Positions 1 to 7,884 are shown, counted from the stretch's first letter. The stretch: DNA of 64,000 nucleotides from Aldehydirespirator sp965221215 (GCA_965221215.1 OZ244872.1:124001-188000), one strand, 5' to 3'. The notes: generated by a model not told the origin, from the letters alone. A program made the numbers and translations.

Positions 1-121
1 CTGCTTAACGCAGACGACAACCTTCATGGGCGCCAAGTGTGCCAGCGCTCAGCCAGAAACGAACCCCGCCCACCGCTTCTGTTGGCGGCACGCACGGTCC
101 CCCCGAACCCCGGCTTGGCCC

Positions 122-871
122 CTAGACCAGCGGCCAGGGCCAGCGGTGGCCGTGGCCGTCGGACGGGAACCGGCCAGCCGCAAGCAGCGTTTCGGTTCGG
201 GCCAGCGTGGCGTCCTGCTCCTCGGACGTGAGCGCCGCGGCCAGCGTTTCGGGCAGTCCGGCCTCCAGCAGCGGCTGCAGGTCGCGACTCACGGCCTCGG
301 GCAGCGGCGCGCCCGCGAAGTCCCAGATCACGGTGCGCAGCTTGAACTGCGAATGGAACGACAGGCCGTTGTCGATGGCCCAGATCGTGCCGTCGGTGCC
401 GAGCAGGCAATGGCCCGACTTGCGGTCGGTGTTGTTGATCACGATGTCGAGCGCGCAGATGCGCTCCAGCTCGGACCTGAACCGTGCCTGGGGCGCCAGC
501 GTGAAGTAGTGCTCCTCGAAGTCGGCGGGCATGAACAGTTGCAGCGACCCCTCGTCGAAGGGAAGGTCGTCGCGGACCACGGTGGGGGGCACCACATCCC
601 AGCCGAGCGCTTCGTCCATCCAGAACGCGCCGGCCTCGCGGTGGGCCAGTCCCGACGGGAAGTCCCACAGCGGCCGCTCGCCCCGCACCGGCTTGTAGAC
701 GGCCTGGGCGTCGAGTCCCTCGTGGGCTACGTCCACCAGGAAGGTCGCGTTGGAGCTGTAGGGCATTCTCCCCCTCAGCTCCACATCGCCCTCGGCCAGC
801 AGAGCCAGCGCCCGGCCGGTCTCGATGGGGGGCCGGTCCCGGATGGGCGAGTCGCCGGCGCCGTCGGCCAC
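122..871 (-). CDS. SCO1664 family protein (PI3/PI4-kinase-like fold)
   Basis: About 249 aa. The segments DIVINNTDRKSGHCLL and IWAIDNGLSFH look like the catalytic and metal-binding loops of phosphatidylinositol-kinase-like proteins and are typical of the actinobacterial SCO1664 family. The substrate is unknown. It is the last of three minus-strand genes (phosphomutase-like, DUF3090, this one), an order I recall from mycobacteria and Streptomyces, usually near mshC. I chose the GTG at 871 because the longer frame would run back into DUF3090 and starts with arginine-rich, family-unlike sequence. No clear ribosome site is visible. The family is fairly certain, the start is not. Confidence 0.85.
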   Translation of the reverse strand: MADGAGDSPIRDRPPIETGRALALLAEGDVELRGRMPYSSNATFLVDVAHEGLDAQAVYKPVRGERPLWDFPSGLAHREAGAFWMDEALGWDVVPPTVVRDDLPFDEGSLQLFMPADFEEHYFTLAPQARFRSELERICALDIVINNTDRKSGHCLLGTDGTIWAIDNGLSFHSQFKLRTVIWDFAGAPLPEAVSRDLQPLLEAGLPETLAAALTSEEQDATLARTETLLAAGRFPSDGHGHRWPWPLV

Positions 872-905
872 GGCTAGCCGGCCACTGCGGCGGTCGCGGT
901 CGCGT

Positions 906-1394
906 TCAGTTGTGGCACGGGCACCAGTTTCCGTTGGACGGCTCCAAGGGGCGCAGGCAGTAGGAGCACGGCGGGCGGCCGGCGGCCACCACGGCACGGG
1001 TCCGGCTCACCAGCGCCCTCACCTGGGGACGGGTCAGGGTGAAGCGGGCCGCCGCGCCGGCGGCGTCGGGATCCTCGACCAGTTCCTCGGCCACGAGGAT
1101 CACCCGACCCTCATCGGCGTCGTAGGCGATCCCCAGAGCGCCGATGGTCCAGGCCTCGACCACCGGCTCGCGCATGTCGAGGTCGGCGGGAGACTCTGCC
1201 TGCTCCGTGCCGGGCATCTCGTTCAGCACCCGGTCGAGATACTCGCCCAGAGCGGCCGCCTGGCGCTTCTCGAACTTGAGCGACACCAGCTCGCCCTCGG
1301 CCAGGCACTGCAGGTAGAAGACCCGCTCGCCCTTGGGCCCCAGCGTGCCCACCGTGATCATGTCGACCGCCTCGAAGTGGAACGACTCGCTCAT
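906..1394 (-). CDS. DUF3090 family protein
   Basis: About 162 aa. It begins MSESFHFEAVDMITVGTLG and ends with a Cys-rich tail (PPCSYCLRPLEPS...WCPCHN) that fits the zinc-ribbon-like end of DUF3090 proteins. The function of the family is unknown; it travels with the SCO1664 protein and the MSMEG_4193 phosphomutase-like enzyme, as here. The ATG at 1394 overlaps the TGA of a micro-ORF (1391-1510) in an ATGA arrangement, so translation is probably coupled from upstream. A longer frame to 1439 exists, but its first 15 residues do not fit the family. Confidence 0.88.
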   Translation of the reverse strand: MSESFHFEAVDMITVGTLGPKGERVFYLQCLAEGELVSLKFEKRQAAALGEYLDRVLNEMPGTEQAESPADLDMREPVVEAWTIGALGIAYDADEGRVILVAEELVEDPDAAGAAARFTLTRPQVRALVSRTRAVVAAGRPPCSYCLRPLEPSNGNWCPCHN

Positions 1395-1510
1395 CGCCGC
1401 GAGCCGACGGTGCCGGGCTGTCGTACTGATGCGCCACACATGCTCAACATCCTCACCGCGGGCGCAGCGACGACCGGTCGATGCACTGGTGAGTCGGCGG
1501 CCGTGCTCAT
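1391..1510 (-). other. Micro-ORF from a duplicated stop-start junction
   Basis: A 39-codon frame. Its ATG overlaps the phosphomutase stop (ATGA at 1507-1510) and its TGA overlaps the DUF3090 start (ATGA at 1391-1394). Inside it, about 1455-1475, is a near copy of the last codons of the phosphomutase gene (GTCGTCGCTGCGCCCG). It looks like a tandem duplication of the gene border that kept translational coupling. Whether a peptide accumulates is unknown. Confidence 0.5.
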
Positions 1511-2289
1511 GACGGGCGCAGCGACGACAGGTCGTCGCCGGTGTTGTTCACGGCGAGCAGCATCGGGCCGCTGCGGTGGTAGGCGACCGCGGTGACCGAG
1601 CACGGCGAGATCACGATCCGCTGGAACAGGTCCAGCGGCGTGCCGGCCGCGGCCGCGGCGACCGCCTTGATCACATCGGCGTGCGACACCGCCACCACCG
1701 TCTCGCCCGGATGGCGGGCGCAGATGGCGGCCACCGCGTCGAGGGCCCGGGCCTGCATCTCGGCGAAGGACTCGCCGCCGGGGAAGCGGAACCCGCTCGG
1801 ATGGCGCTGCACCGTGGTCCACTCCTCGCGTCGGCGCAGCTGCTGCAGCTTGCGCCCCGTCCAGCGCCCGAAGTCGCACTCGATCAACCCCGGACTGCGC
1901 CGCACCCGCAGCTTGCAGGCCCGGGCGATGGGCGTCGCCGTTTCGACGGTGCGCTCCATGGGCGAGGCGTACACCGCCTTGACCCGGTCCAGCCCGGCCA
2001 GCCGCTCAGCCACCCGGCGGGCCTGCTCCACTCCTTCGGGCGCCAGATGGAGCCCCGGCGCCCGTCCCGGCAGCACCGACCCCGTGGTGGGGGTCTGCCC
2101 GTGGCGCACCAACAGCACCACGGCACCGGAATCCGCGTTGGACGCAGAGGCCGCCCCGGCAGCGGCATCCGATCTGGGCTTGGAAACCGCCCCGGAAGCG
2201 GCCGAGCCGGGTTCAGAGGCCGCCGGCGAAGCGGCCGCACCGGATTCGGGGTCTGCCCCGGAAGCGGCGTGTGCAGGTCTGGCAGCCAT
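1507..2289 (-). CDS. MSMEG_4193 family phosphomutase-like histidine phosphatase
   Basis: About 260 aa. An Ala/Ser-rich N-terminal stretch of about 50 residues is followed by a histidine-phosphatase domain starting VVLLVRHGQTPTTG (RHG with the phospho-accepting His), with ASPMERTVETA, a GGESF motif and AVSHADVIKA (second catalytic His). This matches the actinobacterial MSMEG_4193 family, annotated as putative phosphomutase; the substrate is not established. First gene of the triplet with DUF3090 and SCO1664. The ATG at 2289 is preferred over an upstream TTG at 2301. A TACGTT hexamer upstream (2300-2305) overlaps the promoter of the divergent udg gene. Confidence 0.88.
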   Translation of the reverse strand: MAARPAHAASGADPESGAAASPAASEPGSAASGAVSKPRSDAAAGAASASNADSGAVVLLVRHGQTPTTGSVLPGRAPGLHLAPEGVEQARRVAERLAGLDRVKAVYASPMERTVETATPIARACKLRVRRSPGLIECDFGRWTGRKLQQLRRREEWTTVQRHPSGFRFPGGESFAEMQARALDAVAAICARHPGETVVAVSHADVIKAVAAAAAGTPLDLFQRIVISPCSVTAVAYHRSGPMLLAVNNTGDDLSSLRPS

Positions 2290-2299
2290 GGTGCAGGTC

Positions 2300-2309
2300 A
2301 ACGTAGCCT
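2300..2309. promoter_or_regulatory. Overlapping divergent -10 elements
   Basis: The plus strand carries TAGCCT (2304-2309), 8 nt before the GTG of the glycosylase gene. The minus strand carries TACGTT (2300-2305), 10 nt before the ATG of the phosphomutase gene. The hexamers share the TA pair. Neither gene has a Shine-Dalgarno sequence, so near-leaderless transcripts are inferred. Confidence 0.45.
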
Positions 2310-2317
2310 GATCGCCC

Positions 2318-2986
2318 GTGGAGTCCGCCGGCTTGGCTCAGGTGGCCGCGGAGGTGGCCGGGTGTCGGCAGTGCCCCCGGCTGGTCGAGTGGCGGGAGCG
2401 GGTCGGGCGCGAGAAGCGGGCCGCCTTCCGCGATCACGAGTATTGGGCTCGGGGCGTGCCCGGTTTTGGCGACCCCGATGCCCGCCTGCTGGTGGTGGGT
2501 CTGGCTCCCGCGGCCCATGGGGCCAACCGCACCGGCCGGATGTTCACCGGCGACCGCTCCGGCGACTGGCTGTACCGGGCCCTGCACCGCGCCGGCTACG
2601 CCAACCAGCCTCATTCCACCCACCGGGGCGACGGTCTGGCCCTCACCGGGGCCTGGATCTCCTCGCCGGTGAAGTGCGCCCCGCCCGACAACAAGCCGTC
2701 CCCCGCCGAGCGCGACGCCTGCATGCCGTTCCTGCGGCGCGAGCTGGAGGCGCTCACCGCGCTGCGGGTTGTGGTCGTGCTCGGCGGCTTCGCCCAGCAG
2801 GTGATGTGGCGCGAGCTGGGCTCAGGTTCCCGTCCCCGGTTCGCCCACGGCGCCGAGGTGCCGCTGCCCGGCGGGCGGACCCTGCTGTGCAGCTACCACC
2901 CCAGCCAGCAGAACACCTTCACCGGTCGCCTCACCGAGCCCATGCTCGACGCGGTCTTCGCCCGGGCCCGGGAACTGGCCGGCTGA
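2318..2986 (+). CDS. Family 5 uracil-DNA glycosylase (UdgB type)
   Basis: 222 aa, the usual size. Iron-sulfur cysteines appear early (CRQCPRL). The active-site motif VVGLAPAAHGANRTGRMFTGD is the family 5 signature, with Ala where family 4 has an acidic residue. A later CAPP cysteine (VKCAPPDNKP) and SYHPSQQNT near the C-terminus complete the pattern. It excises uracil and other deaminated bases from DNA at the start of base excision repair, which suits a GC-rich genome prone to cytosine deamination. The GTG start lies 8 nt after a TAGCCT hexamer. Confidence 0.92.
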   Translation: MESAGLAQVAAEVAGCRQCPRLVEWRERVGREKRAAFRDHEYWARGVPGFGDPDARLLVVGLAPAAHGANRTGRMFTGDRSGDWLYRALHRAGYANQPHSTHRGDGLALTGAWISSPVKCAPPDNKPSPAERDACMPFLRRELEALTALRVVVVLGGFAQQVMWRELGSGSRPRFAHGAEVPLPGGRTLLCSYHPSQQNTFTGRLTEPMLDAVFARARELAG

Positions 2987-3011
2987 CACCAGCGGTAGCC
3001 TCAGACCCGCT

Positions 3012-3413
3012 ATGCCCGCCCGCCTTCGTTCTACATGGATCCTTGCCGCGGCTTTGGTGCTGGTTGTGGCCGGATGCGGCAACAGCGCCAACCCCGACAC
3101 CTGGGCCGAGGCCGAGCAGGACGACCGCTTCCTGGCCGAGGAGTTCGGGGCCTCCTCCGCGGTGGAGCACAACTTCATGGCATCGTGCATGGAGGCCAAC
3201 ACCGGCACCCTCAACGAGGCCCAGGCCCGGGTGCTTTGCGAATGCTCGTTCGACGGTCTGCGGGCCGCGTTGACCCTCGACGAGTTCAGCTCCCTCGACG
3301 GAGCCCTGCGCGCCACCCCCAACCCCAGCGATCTGGAGGACGATCCCGAGGATCTCTGGGACGACATCGCCGAGGACATCCTCACGGCGTGCGCCCGCCG
3401 GGTCGACGCCTGA
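3012..3413 (+). CDS. Small secreted lipoprotein, unknown function
   Basis: 133 aa. A basic N-terminus and hydrophobic segment end in a lipobox (LVLVVAGC, lipidated Cys at residue 22). The mature part is acidic and has three cysteines (MASC, CECSF, LTAC) that could form a disulfide. DUF-type actinobacterial lipoproteins of this size are common, and I do not recognise a specific family. A TAGCCT hexamer at 2996-3001, 10 nt before the ATG, may be its promoter. It could also read through from the glycosylase gene 25 bp upstream. Confidence 0.75.
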   Translation: MPARLRSTWILAAALVLVVAGCGNSANPDTWAEAEQDDRFLAEEFGASSAVEHNFMASCMEANTGTLNEAQARVLCECSFDGLRAALTLDEFSSLDGALRATPNPSDLEDDPEDLWDDIAEDILTACARRVDA

Positions 3414-3453
3414 GCGAGCCCAACGGCGAGCGAAAGCCAGCCGGGTTGACGCA

Positions 3454-4677
3454 GTGACGCTCACCCCCGCCGCCAGCGACCTGCCCCTCATCATCTCTGT
3501 CGACGACCATGTGATGGAGCCCAAGGATCTGTGGCAGCAGCAGCTTCCGCCTTCGCTGCGGGCCCGCGGCCCCCGGGTGGTCCAGGAGAAGGTCCGACTG
3601 CACTTCACCGGCGGCCACTACGGCTTCGAGCGCAACCACCCCGACGGCCAGTGGTGCGACGTGTGGCTGTTCGAGGACAGCGTCACCCCCACCAGCCTGC
3701 TGCACGGCCCCGCGGGCATGCCCCGGTCCGAGCAGCGCAACGTGGCCGCTCGCTACGAGGACCTCCGCCCCGGCACCCACGAGCAGGGTGCCCGGCTGGC
3801 CGACATGGATCTCAACCATGTGGAGGCGGCCATCAACTTCCCCAACACCTTCCCCCGGTTCTGCGGGCAGGGCTTCCTCGAGCGAGACGACAAGGAGCTC
3901 GCAGCCGAGTGCCTGCGCATCTACAACGACTGGATCATCGACGACTGGGGCGGGGGCGCGGGCCGGGGGCGGCTGATACCGCTGGCCCTGCTGCCGCTGT
4001 GGGACATCGAGATGGCCGCGGCCGAGGTGCGGCGCGGCGCGGCCAAGGGCTGCTTCGCAGTGGCCTTCTCCGAGAACCCGTCCAAGCTCGGCCTGCCCTC
4101 GATGTACACCGGTGAGTGGGACCCGGTGTGGCGGGCCTGCGAGGAGTCCGACACCACGGTGTCGATGCACATCGGCTCGTCGTCTTCGATGCCGTCCACA
4201 TCGGCCGACGCGCCGCTGGCCACCTCGATGTCGCTGTACGCCCAGAACGCCGAGGGGTCACTGGTGGACTGGGTGTTCTCGGGCACGCTGCAGCGCTTCG
4301 GGAACCTCAAGATCAGCTATGCCGAGAGCCAGGTGGGCTGGATGCCGTTCCAGGTGGAGCGGATGGACTCGGTGTTCGCCGAGGGCCGCGGCGGGGTGGG
4401 CGGCGACGGCCCGCGGCCCAGCGAGATCGTGCGGGGCCGGGTCTTCGGCTGCATCTTCGACGATCTGGTCGGGCTCAAGCAGCGCCACGACGTGGGGATC
4501 GACCAGATCCTCTTCGAGACCGACTATCCCCACTCAGACGGCACGTTCCCCCACTCCCGCAAGGTGGCCCACTCGATGTTCGCGGCGGTCGGCATGGACG
4601 CGCAGGAGTGCTACAAGGTGTTGCGGGGCAACGCCATCAACGCCTACGGCCTGCACCGATTCGGTATCCACGACTAA
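3454..4677 (+). CDS. Amidohydrolase family 2 metal-dependent hydrolase
   Basis: 407 aa, TIM-barrel amidohydrolase of the ACMSD-like group. The N-terminal motif ISVDDHVMEPKDLW replaces the usual HxH with DDH, as in a large actinobacterial subgroup. Later features are SMHIGSSS and FETDYPHSDGTFPHS, whose Asp is the expected catalytic or metal residue. The substrate cannot be read from sequence; relatives are often mis-annotated as aminocarboxymuconate-semialdehyde decarboxylase. GTG start with no clear ribosome site. It precedes serA by 221 bp, and that gap holds the triplicated serA start region. Confidence 0.85.
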   Translation: MTLTPAASDLPLIISVDDHVMEPKDLWQQQLPPSLRARGPRVVQEKVRLHFTGGHYGFERNHPDGQWCDVWLFEDSVTPTSLLHGPAGMPRSEQRNVAARYEDLRPGTHEQGARLADMDLNHVEAAINFPNTFPRFCGQGFLERDDKELAAECLRIYNDWIIDDWGGGAGRGRLIPLALLPLWDIEMAAAEVRRGAAKGCFAVAFSENPSKLGLPSMYTGEWDPVWRACEESDTTVSMHIGSSSSMPSTSADAPLATSMSLYAQNAEGSLVDWVFSGTLQRFGNLKISYAESQVGWMPFQVERMDSVFAEGRGGVGGDGPRPSEIVRGRVFGCIFDDLVGLKQRHDVGIDQILFETDYPHSDGTFPHSRKVAHSMFAAVGMDAQECYKVLRGNAINAYGLHRFGIHD

Positions 4678-4732
4678 CGGCCGCCCCGCCGCGATACTGC
4701 CGGTGAGTGCCGCACTCGCACGATCAGCGCAC

Positions 4733-4932
4733 GAGGCGCGGCTTGCCAAGAGATCGGGGGCGTCTGATGGCGCAGCGACACGGGGTGCTGGCGACCGAGC
4801 CGTCGCTCGCGAAGAGATCGGGGGCGTCCGATGGCTGAGAGCAATCACGGGGGTGTTGGCGGCCGAGGCGCGGCTCGCGAGGAGATCGGCGGTGTCTGAT
4901 GGCTGAGAGCAGGCACAGGGTGCTGGTGGCCG
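4733..4932 (+). repeat. Three tandem copies of the serA translation-start region
   Basis: Units of 64 and 68 bp (4733-4796, 4797-4864) precede the real gene start (from 4865). Each holds a purine-rich ribosome-binding stretch (GAGATCGG...), then ATGGC and several codons resembling the first codons of serA. Copies 1 and 2 are diverged, copy 3 is the functional gene. Confidence 0.8.
4767..4899 (+). other. Two chained leader micro-ORFs upstream of serA
   Basis: Frame 1 (4767-4838, 23 codons) ends just inside the start of frame 2 (4831-4899, 22 codons). Frame 2 ends with TGATG, overlapping the serA ATG. Both starts are copies of the serA start with its ribosome-binding stretch. They would translationally couple to serA, but no regulatory codon pattern (for example a serine run) is seen. 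Confidence 0.45.
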
Positions 4933-5861
4933 AGCCGCTGGGTGCGGCCGGAGCGGACCGTCTGCGCGCCGATCCCGCCATCGACGCGGTGTTCGCGTCT
5001 GGGCAGGGCCCTGCCGAGCTGCTGGAGTCGATCCGGGACGCTGATGCCCTGATCGTGCGCAGCGGCAGCCGAGTGGACGCCGAGCTGATCGCGGCCGGGC
5101 CGGATCTGCGGGTGATCGGCCGGGCCGGCGTGGGGGTCGACAACATCGACCTGGAGGCCGCGGCCGAGCGGGGAATCGCAGTGGTCAACACCCCGGAGGC
5201 CAACACCCTGGCCGCGGCCGAGCACGCCTTCGCCTTGATGCTGGCCACGGCCCGCCGCATCGCCGCCGCCCACAACTCGCTGGCCGCGGGCAAGTGGGAC
5301 CGCAAGGATTATCTCGGCGTTCAGCTGGCCGGGGCCACGCTCGGCCTGGTCGGCTTCGGTCGTATCGGCCGGGCGGTGGGCCACCGGGCGCTGGGCTTCG
5401 AGATGGCCGTGCTGGCGGCCGACCCCTACATCGGTGCCGAGGTGGCTGCCGAGCGCGGGGCCAGGATGGTCGAGCTGCCCGAGCTGCTGGCCGCGTCCGA
5501 CTTCGTGAGCCTGCACGCAGTGGCGCAGCCCGACGGCTCGGCGCTGCTAGACGAGGAGGCTCTCGCGACGATCAAGCCGGGGGCCATAGTGGTGAACGCG
5601 GCGCGGGGCAGCCTCATCGACCCGGACGCGGCCCGGGCCGCGCTCGACGACGGCCGCCTCGGGGGCCTGGGCCTCGACGTGTACGACACCGAGCCCCCGT
5701 CCCCCGACCATCCGCTGATCGGCCACCCCAGGGTGGTTCACACCCCCCACTTGGGGGCCAGCACCGGCGCAGCCCAGCGCGACGTCTCAGTCCAGGTAGT
5801 GGGCAAAGTCCTAGCCGCCCTAAGAGGCGAACCAGTAGAAGCCGTCCACCCCGCCCCGTAG
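4899..5861 (+). CDS. serA: D-isomer 2-hydroxyacid dehydrogenase, phosphoglycerate dehydrogenase-like
   Basis: 320 aa, NAD-dependent. The Rossmann motif is LGLVGFGRIGRAVG. The catalytic set is present: Arg in NAARGSL, Glu in YDTEPP and His in HTPHLGAST. RAGVGVDNIDLEAA is typical of 3-phosphoglycerate dehydrogenases, which start serine synthesis from 3-phosphoglycerate. It is the short form without the ACT/ASB regulatory domains of the about 530-aa actinobacterial SerA, so it may be a paralogue acting on another 2-hydroxyacid. GGAGATCGGCGG lies upstream of the ATG. The gene symbol is tentative. Confidence 0.8.
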   Translation: MAESRHRVLVAEPLGAAGADRLRADPAIDAVFASGQGPAELLESIRDADALIVRSGSRVDAELIAAGPDLRVIGRAGVGVDNIDLEAAAERGIAVVNTPEANTLAAAEHAFALMLATARRIAAAHNSLAAGKWDRKDYLGVQLAGATLGLVGFGRIGRAVGHRALGFEMAVLAADPYIGAEVAAERGARMVELPELLAASDFVSLHAVAQPDGSALLDEEALATIKPGAIVVNAARGSLIDPDAARAALDDGRLGGLGLDVYDTEPPSPDHPLIGHPRVVHTPHLGASTGAAQRDVSVQVVGKVLAALRGEPVEAVHPAP

Positions 5862-7097
5862 ATGGATCGGGCGATGCGCAGCAGTACTCCGTCCAGTCGG
5901 TTCGGCCCGGTGGTCGCCGCTTTCGTGCTGATCGTGGCGGCAGCCTGCGGATCGGTCGACAGCGGTTTGACGGCCGCGGATTCCACATCGCCAACGACGG
6001 CCGCCGAAGCCGCGGTCGAGAACGCTGCTCCAGTGTCTGAGGAGTCTTCACCCGAGACTTCCGTCCCGACGACTCCTGTGCCCGAGGTTTCCGCCCCGGC
6101 CGCCTCTGTGCCGCAGGTGTCGGCACCATCGACGTCGCTTTCGGAGTTCTCGGTCCCAACGACATCTGGTCCTGAAGCTTCCGCTCCCGAGACCTCGGTT
6201 CCGGCAGCGTCGGTGCCTACATCCACCGTTCCCGTGACGGTCGCGGAGTCCGTGCCTACGACGGTCTCGACGACGGCGGCCGCGACTACGACAGTTCCGG
6301 CCACCTCTGCGCCGGAGGTATCGGTCCCGGAAGCGGATGTACCCGAGGCTTCAGCTCCAGAGGTCTCGGTGACTTCGGTGTTGCTGCCGGTGGCGGCCGA
6401 GAACGACACCGGCTATGACCGCGATGAGTGGGGGCCGCACAACAGCGGCCTGTGCCGAGGCGCAGTCGGATCGCCCGATCCCTACACCGGCACCCCCATA
6501 GACACCTGCAACGTCGACCATGTGGTGGCCCTGCTCGAAGCCCACGAGTCCGGCGGCTGGGCTTGGTCCGGCAGCGAGAAGCAGCGTTTCAGCCAGGATC
6601 CGATCAACCATGTGGCGTCTCGGGCCTGCGTGAACCAGTCCAAGGGCGGCGACGACATCTCCGAGTGGTCGGACACGGACATCGCGGCGTCGTCGGCCTG
6701 CGGCGGCGGGTATACGGTCACCGCGGCGGGCCGATGCCTGCTGGCTCAGGTCACGGTGGCGGTCAAGTCAGCATGGAGTCTGGCCGTGGACCAGTCCGAG
6801 GCTGATGCCCTCAGCCGGACGCTGTCGAGATGCGGCGATCAGGCACCCGGATTCTCGGCCGATCTTCCGGCAACGACCGCGACACCCCCGCCGACGACCA
6901 CGGCCGCAGCGGCTGGCGAGTGCATGATCGCGGGCAAGACCGCGGCTCAGTACGACGCGGTGTCGGGCATCGGCGAGGCGTTGTCGGCCCGGCTGGTCGA
7001 TGCTCAGCCGTTCTCCAGCCGCCTGGACCTCGAAGCGGTCAGGGGCATCGGCCCGGTCAAAGCCGAAGCCGTCTGGTCCCACTTCTGCGGCGGTTAG
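5862..7097 (+). CDS. Secreted lipoprotein with HNH-like nuclease domain and C-terminal HhH
   Basis: 411 aa. A signal segment ends near AACGS (candidate lipidated Cys 29). Residues about 45-180 are a Ser/Thr/Pro/Val/Glu linker of repeated SVP, SAP and PEVSAP-like units. Residues about 185-310 contain YDRDEWGPH, CNVDHVVALLEAHESG and DPINHVASRACVNQSKGG, the pattern of secreted HNH (beta-beta-alpha metal) nucleases. After a Pro/Thr linker, residues about 365-411 (VSGIGEALSARLVDA, VRGIGPVKAEAVW) are paired helix-hairpin-helix motifs that bind DNA. I infer a surface-anchored nuclease that could process external DNA. It starts directly after the serA stop; the second Met (codon 5) is an alternative start. 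Confidence 0.75.
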   Translation: MDRAMRSSTPSSRFGPVVAAFVLIVAAACGSVDSGLTAADSTSPTTAAEAAVENAAPVSEESSPETSVPTTPVPEVSAPAASVPQVSAPSTSLSEFSVPTTSGPEASAPETSVPAASVPTSTVPVTVAESVPTTVSTTAAATTTVPATSAPEVSVPEADVPEASAPEVSVTSVLLPVAAENDTGYDRDEWGPHNSGLCRGAVGSPDPYTGTPIDTCNVDHVVALLEAHESGGWAWSGSEKQRFSQDPINHVASRACVNQSKGGDDISEWSDTDIAASSACGGGYTVTAAGRCLLAQVTVAVKSAWSLAVDQSEADALSRTLSRCGDQAPGFSADLPATTATPPPTTTAAAAGECMIAGKTAAQYDAVSGIGEALSARLVDAQPFSSRLDLEAVRGIGPVKAEAVWSHFCGG

Positions 7098-7124
7098 GCG
7101 ACCAGCCCTCGTTTGAGCACTGCC

Positions 7125-7739
7125 TCAAGGGCGGGGGCCGAATTCTGGGCGCTCGGTTCTGGTGCGCTTGAGTTCCCAGAAGCCGGACACGTTCATCATG
7201 GCCACCAGGGCGTCCCACATGGCCAGGGAGTTCTCGGTGGGCGGCACTCGGGTGATCACCGGGCCGAAGTAGCCCTGCTTGTCGCCGTTGCGGTCGGTGA
7301 GGGCAATCATCGGGGTGCCCACCTGGTCGCCGCACAGGGCCAGGCCCTCGTCCATGCGCCTGCGGATCTCGGCATCCCACGACTCGTCGTTGAAGGCAGC
7401 CGCGTGGGATGTGTCGTAGCCGACCGCCTCCAGCGCGTCGGCTGCTGCGAACTCCCGCACACCGTCGTGGTGCAGGCGCCGGCCGTACTCCCAATACAGG
7501 GGCCTCACCGCGTCGTCGCCCTCAGCGGCCCGCACCGACTCCAGCACTCTCATCAGCCGCAGGCTGAAGTAGGAGTGGGTGTAGTAGTCGCCCTCGGGAT
7601 CGGGATCGTTCTTGAAGAACAGGCTGATCGGCTGCCAGATGATGTTCAGGTCTTTGGCCGGCTGCACCTCGTCGACGACCCAACGGGCCGTCACCCAGCA
7701 CCACGGTCAAAGCGGGTCGATCCAGAATTCGATGTCCAT
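7125..7739 (-). CDS. Candidate selenoprotein: DsbA-family mycothiol-dependent nitroreductase-like (Rv2466c type), UPWC active site
   Basis: The frame from the ATG at 7739 reads M D I E F W I D P L, then TGA (7707-7709), then PWCWVTARWVV and onward to the TGA stop at 7125; 204 residues if the inner TGA is decoded. The family active site is FWFDPLCPWCW, so the TGA sits exactly at the first catalytic Cys. The rest fits the Rv2466c family, including VGTPMIAL and the end FWELKRTRTERPEFGP. A hairpin starts 15 nt after the TGA (separate entry). AGGGAG precedes the ATG with normal spacing, whereas the GTG at 7694 would remove the active site. Sec insertion is the best reading; a TGC-to-TGA sequence error or a recent pseudogene are the alternatives. 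Conventional callers will report only 189 aa. Confidence 0.75.
7674..7692 (-). promoter_or_regulatory. SECIS-like hairpin inside the coding region
   Basis: GACGGCCC pairs with GGGTCGTC (eight pairs, one G-U) around the loop GTT. The loop lies 22 nt after the TGA codon and begins with G. This meets the bacterial SECIS criteria I recall: apical loop of 3-14 nt with a G in the first two positions, stem of 4-16 bp, and 16-37 nt from the UGA. Confidence 0.6.
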
Positions 7740-7752
7740 GTCAGGCTCCCTG

Positions 7753-7867
7753 GAGGCCGAGCGAATGGGCCGCGATCAGCCTACTTGCGAGCGTGAGGCC
7801 GTGGGCTGTGACGCTGGGTTTGGGCGGCCCGTGAGCGCAGCGAACAAGAGCGGGAATGACACCGCTG
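7753..7867 (+). repeat. Dispersed intergenic repeat, copy R1
   Basis: Contains the family landmarks GAGGCCGAGCG, GAGGCCGTGGGCTGTGACGC, GGGCGGCCCGTGAGCGCAG, CGAACAAGAGCGGGAATGAC and ACCGCTG. It lies between two minus-strand genes, downstream of frhB and upstream of the selenoprotein gene. AGCGGGAATGACACCGCT can form a short hairpin. Confidence 0.85.
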
Positions 7868-7884
7868 GGGGTCGGGTCGTGAAG

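Noticed and set aside
7125..7694. Normal 189-aa protein starting at GTG 7694
   Set aside because: This start lies after the CPWC-type active site and has no ribosome site, while the upstream ATG with AGGGAG restores the complete family N-terminus apart from the TGA codon.
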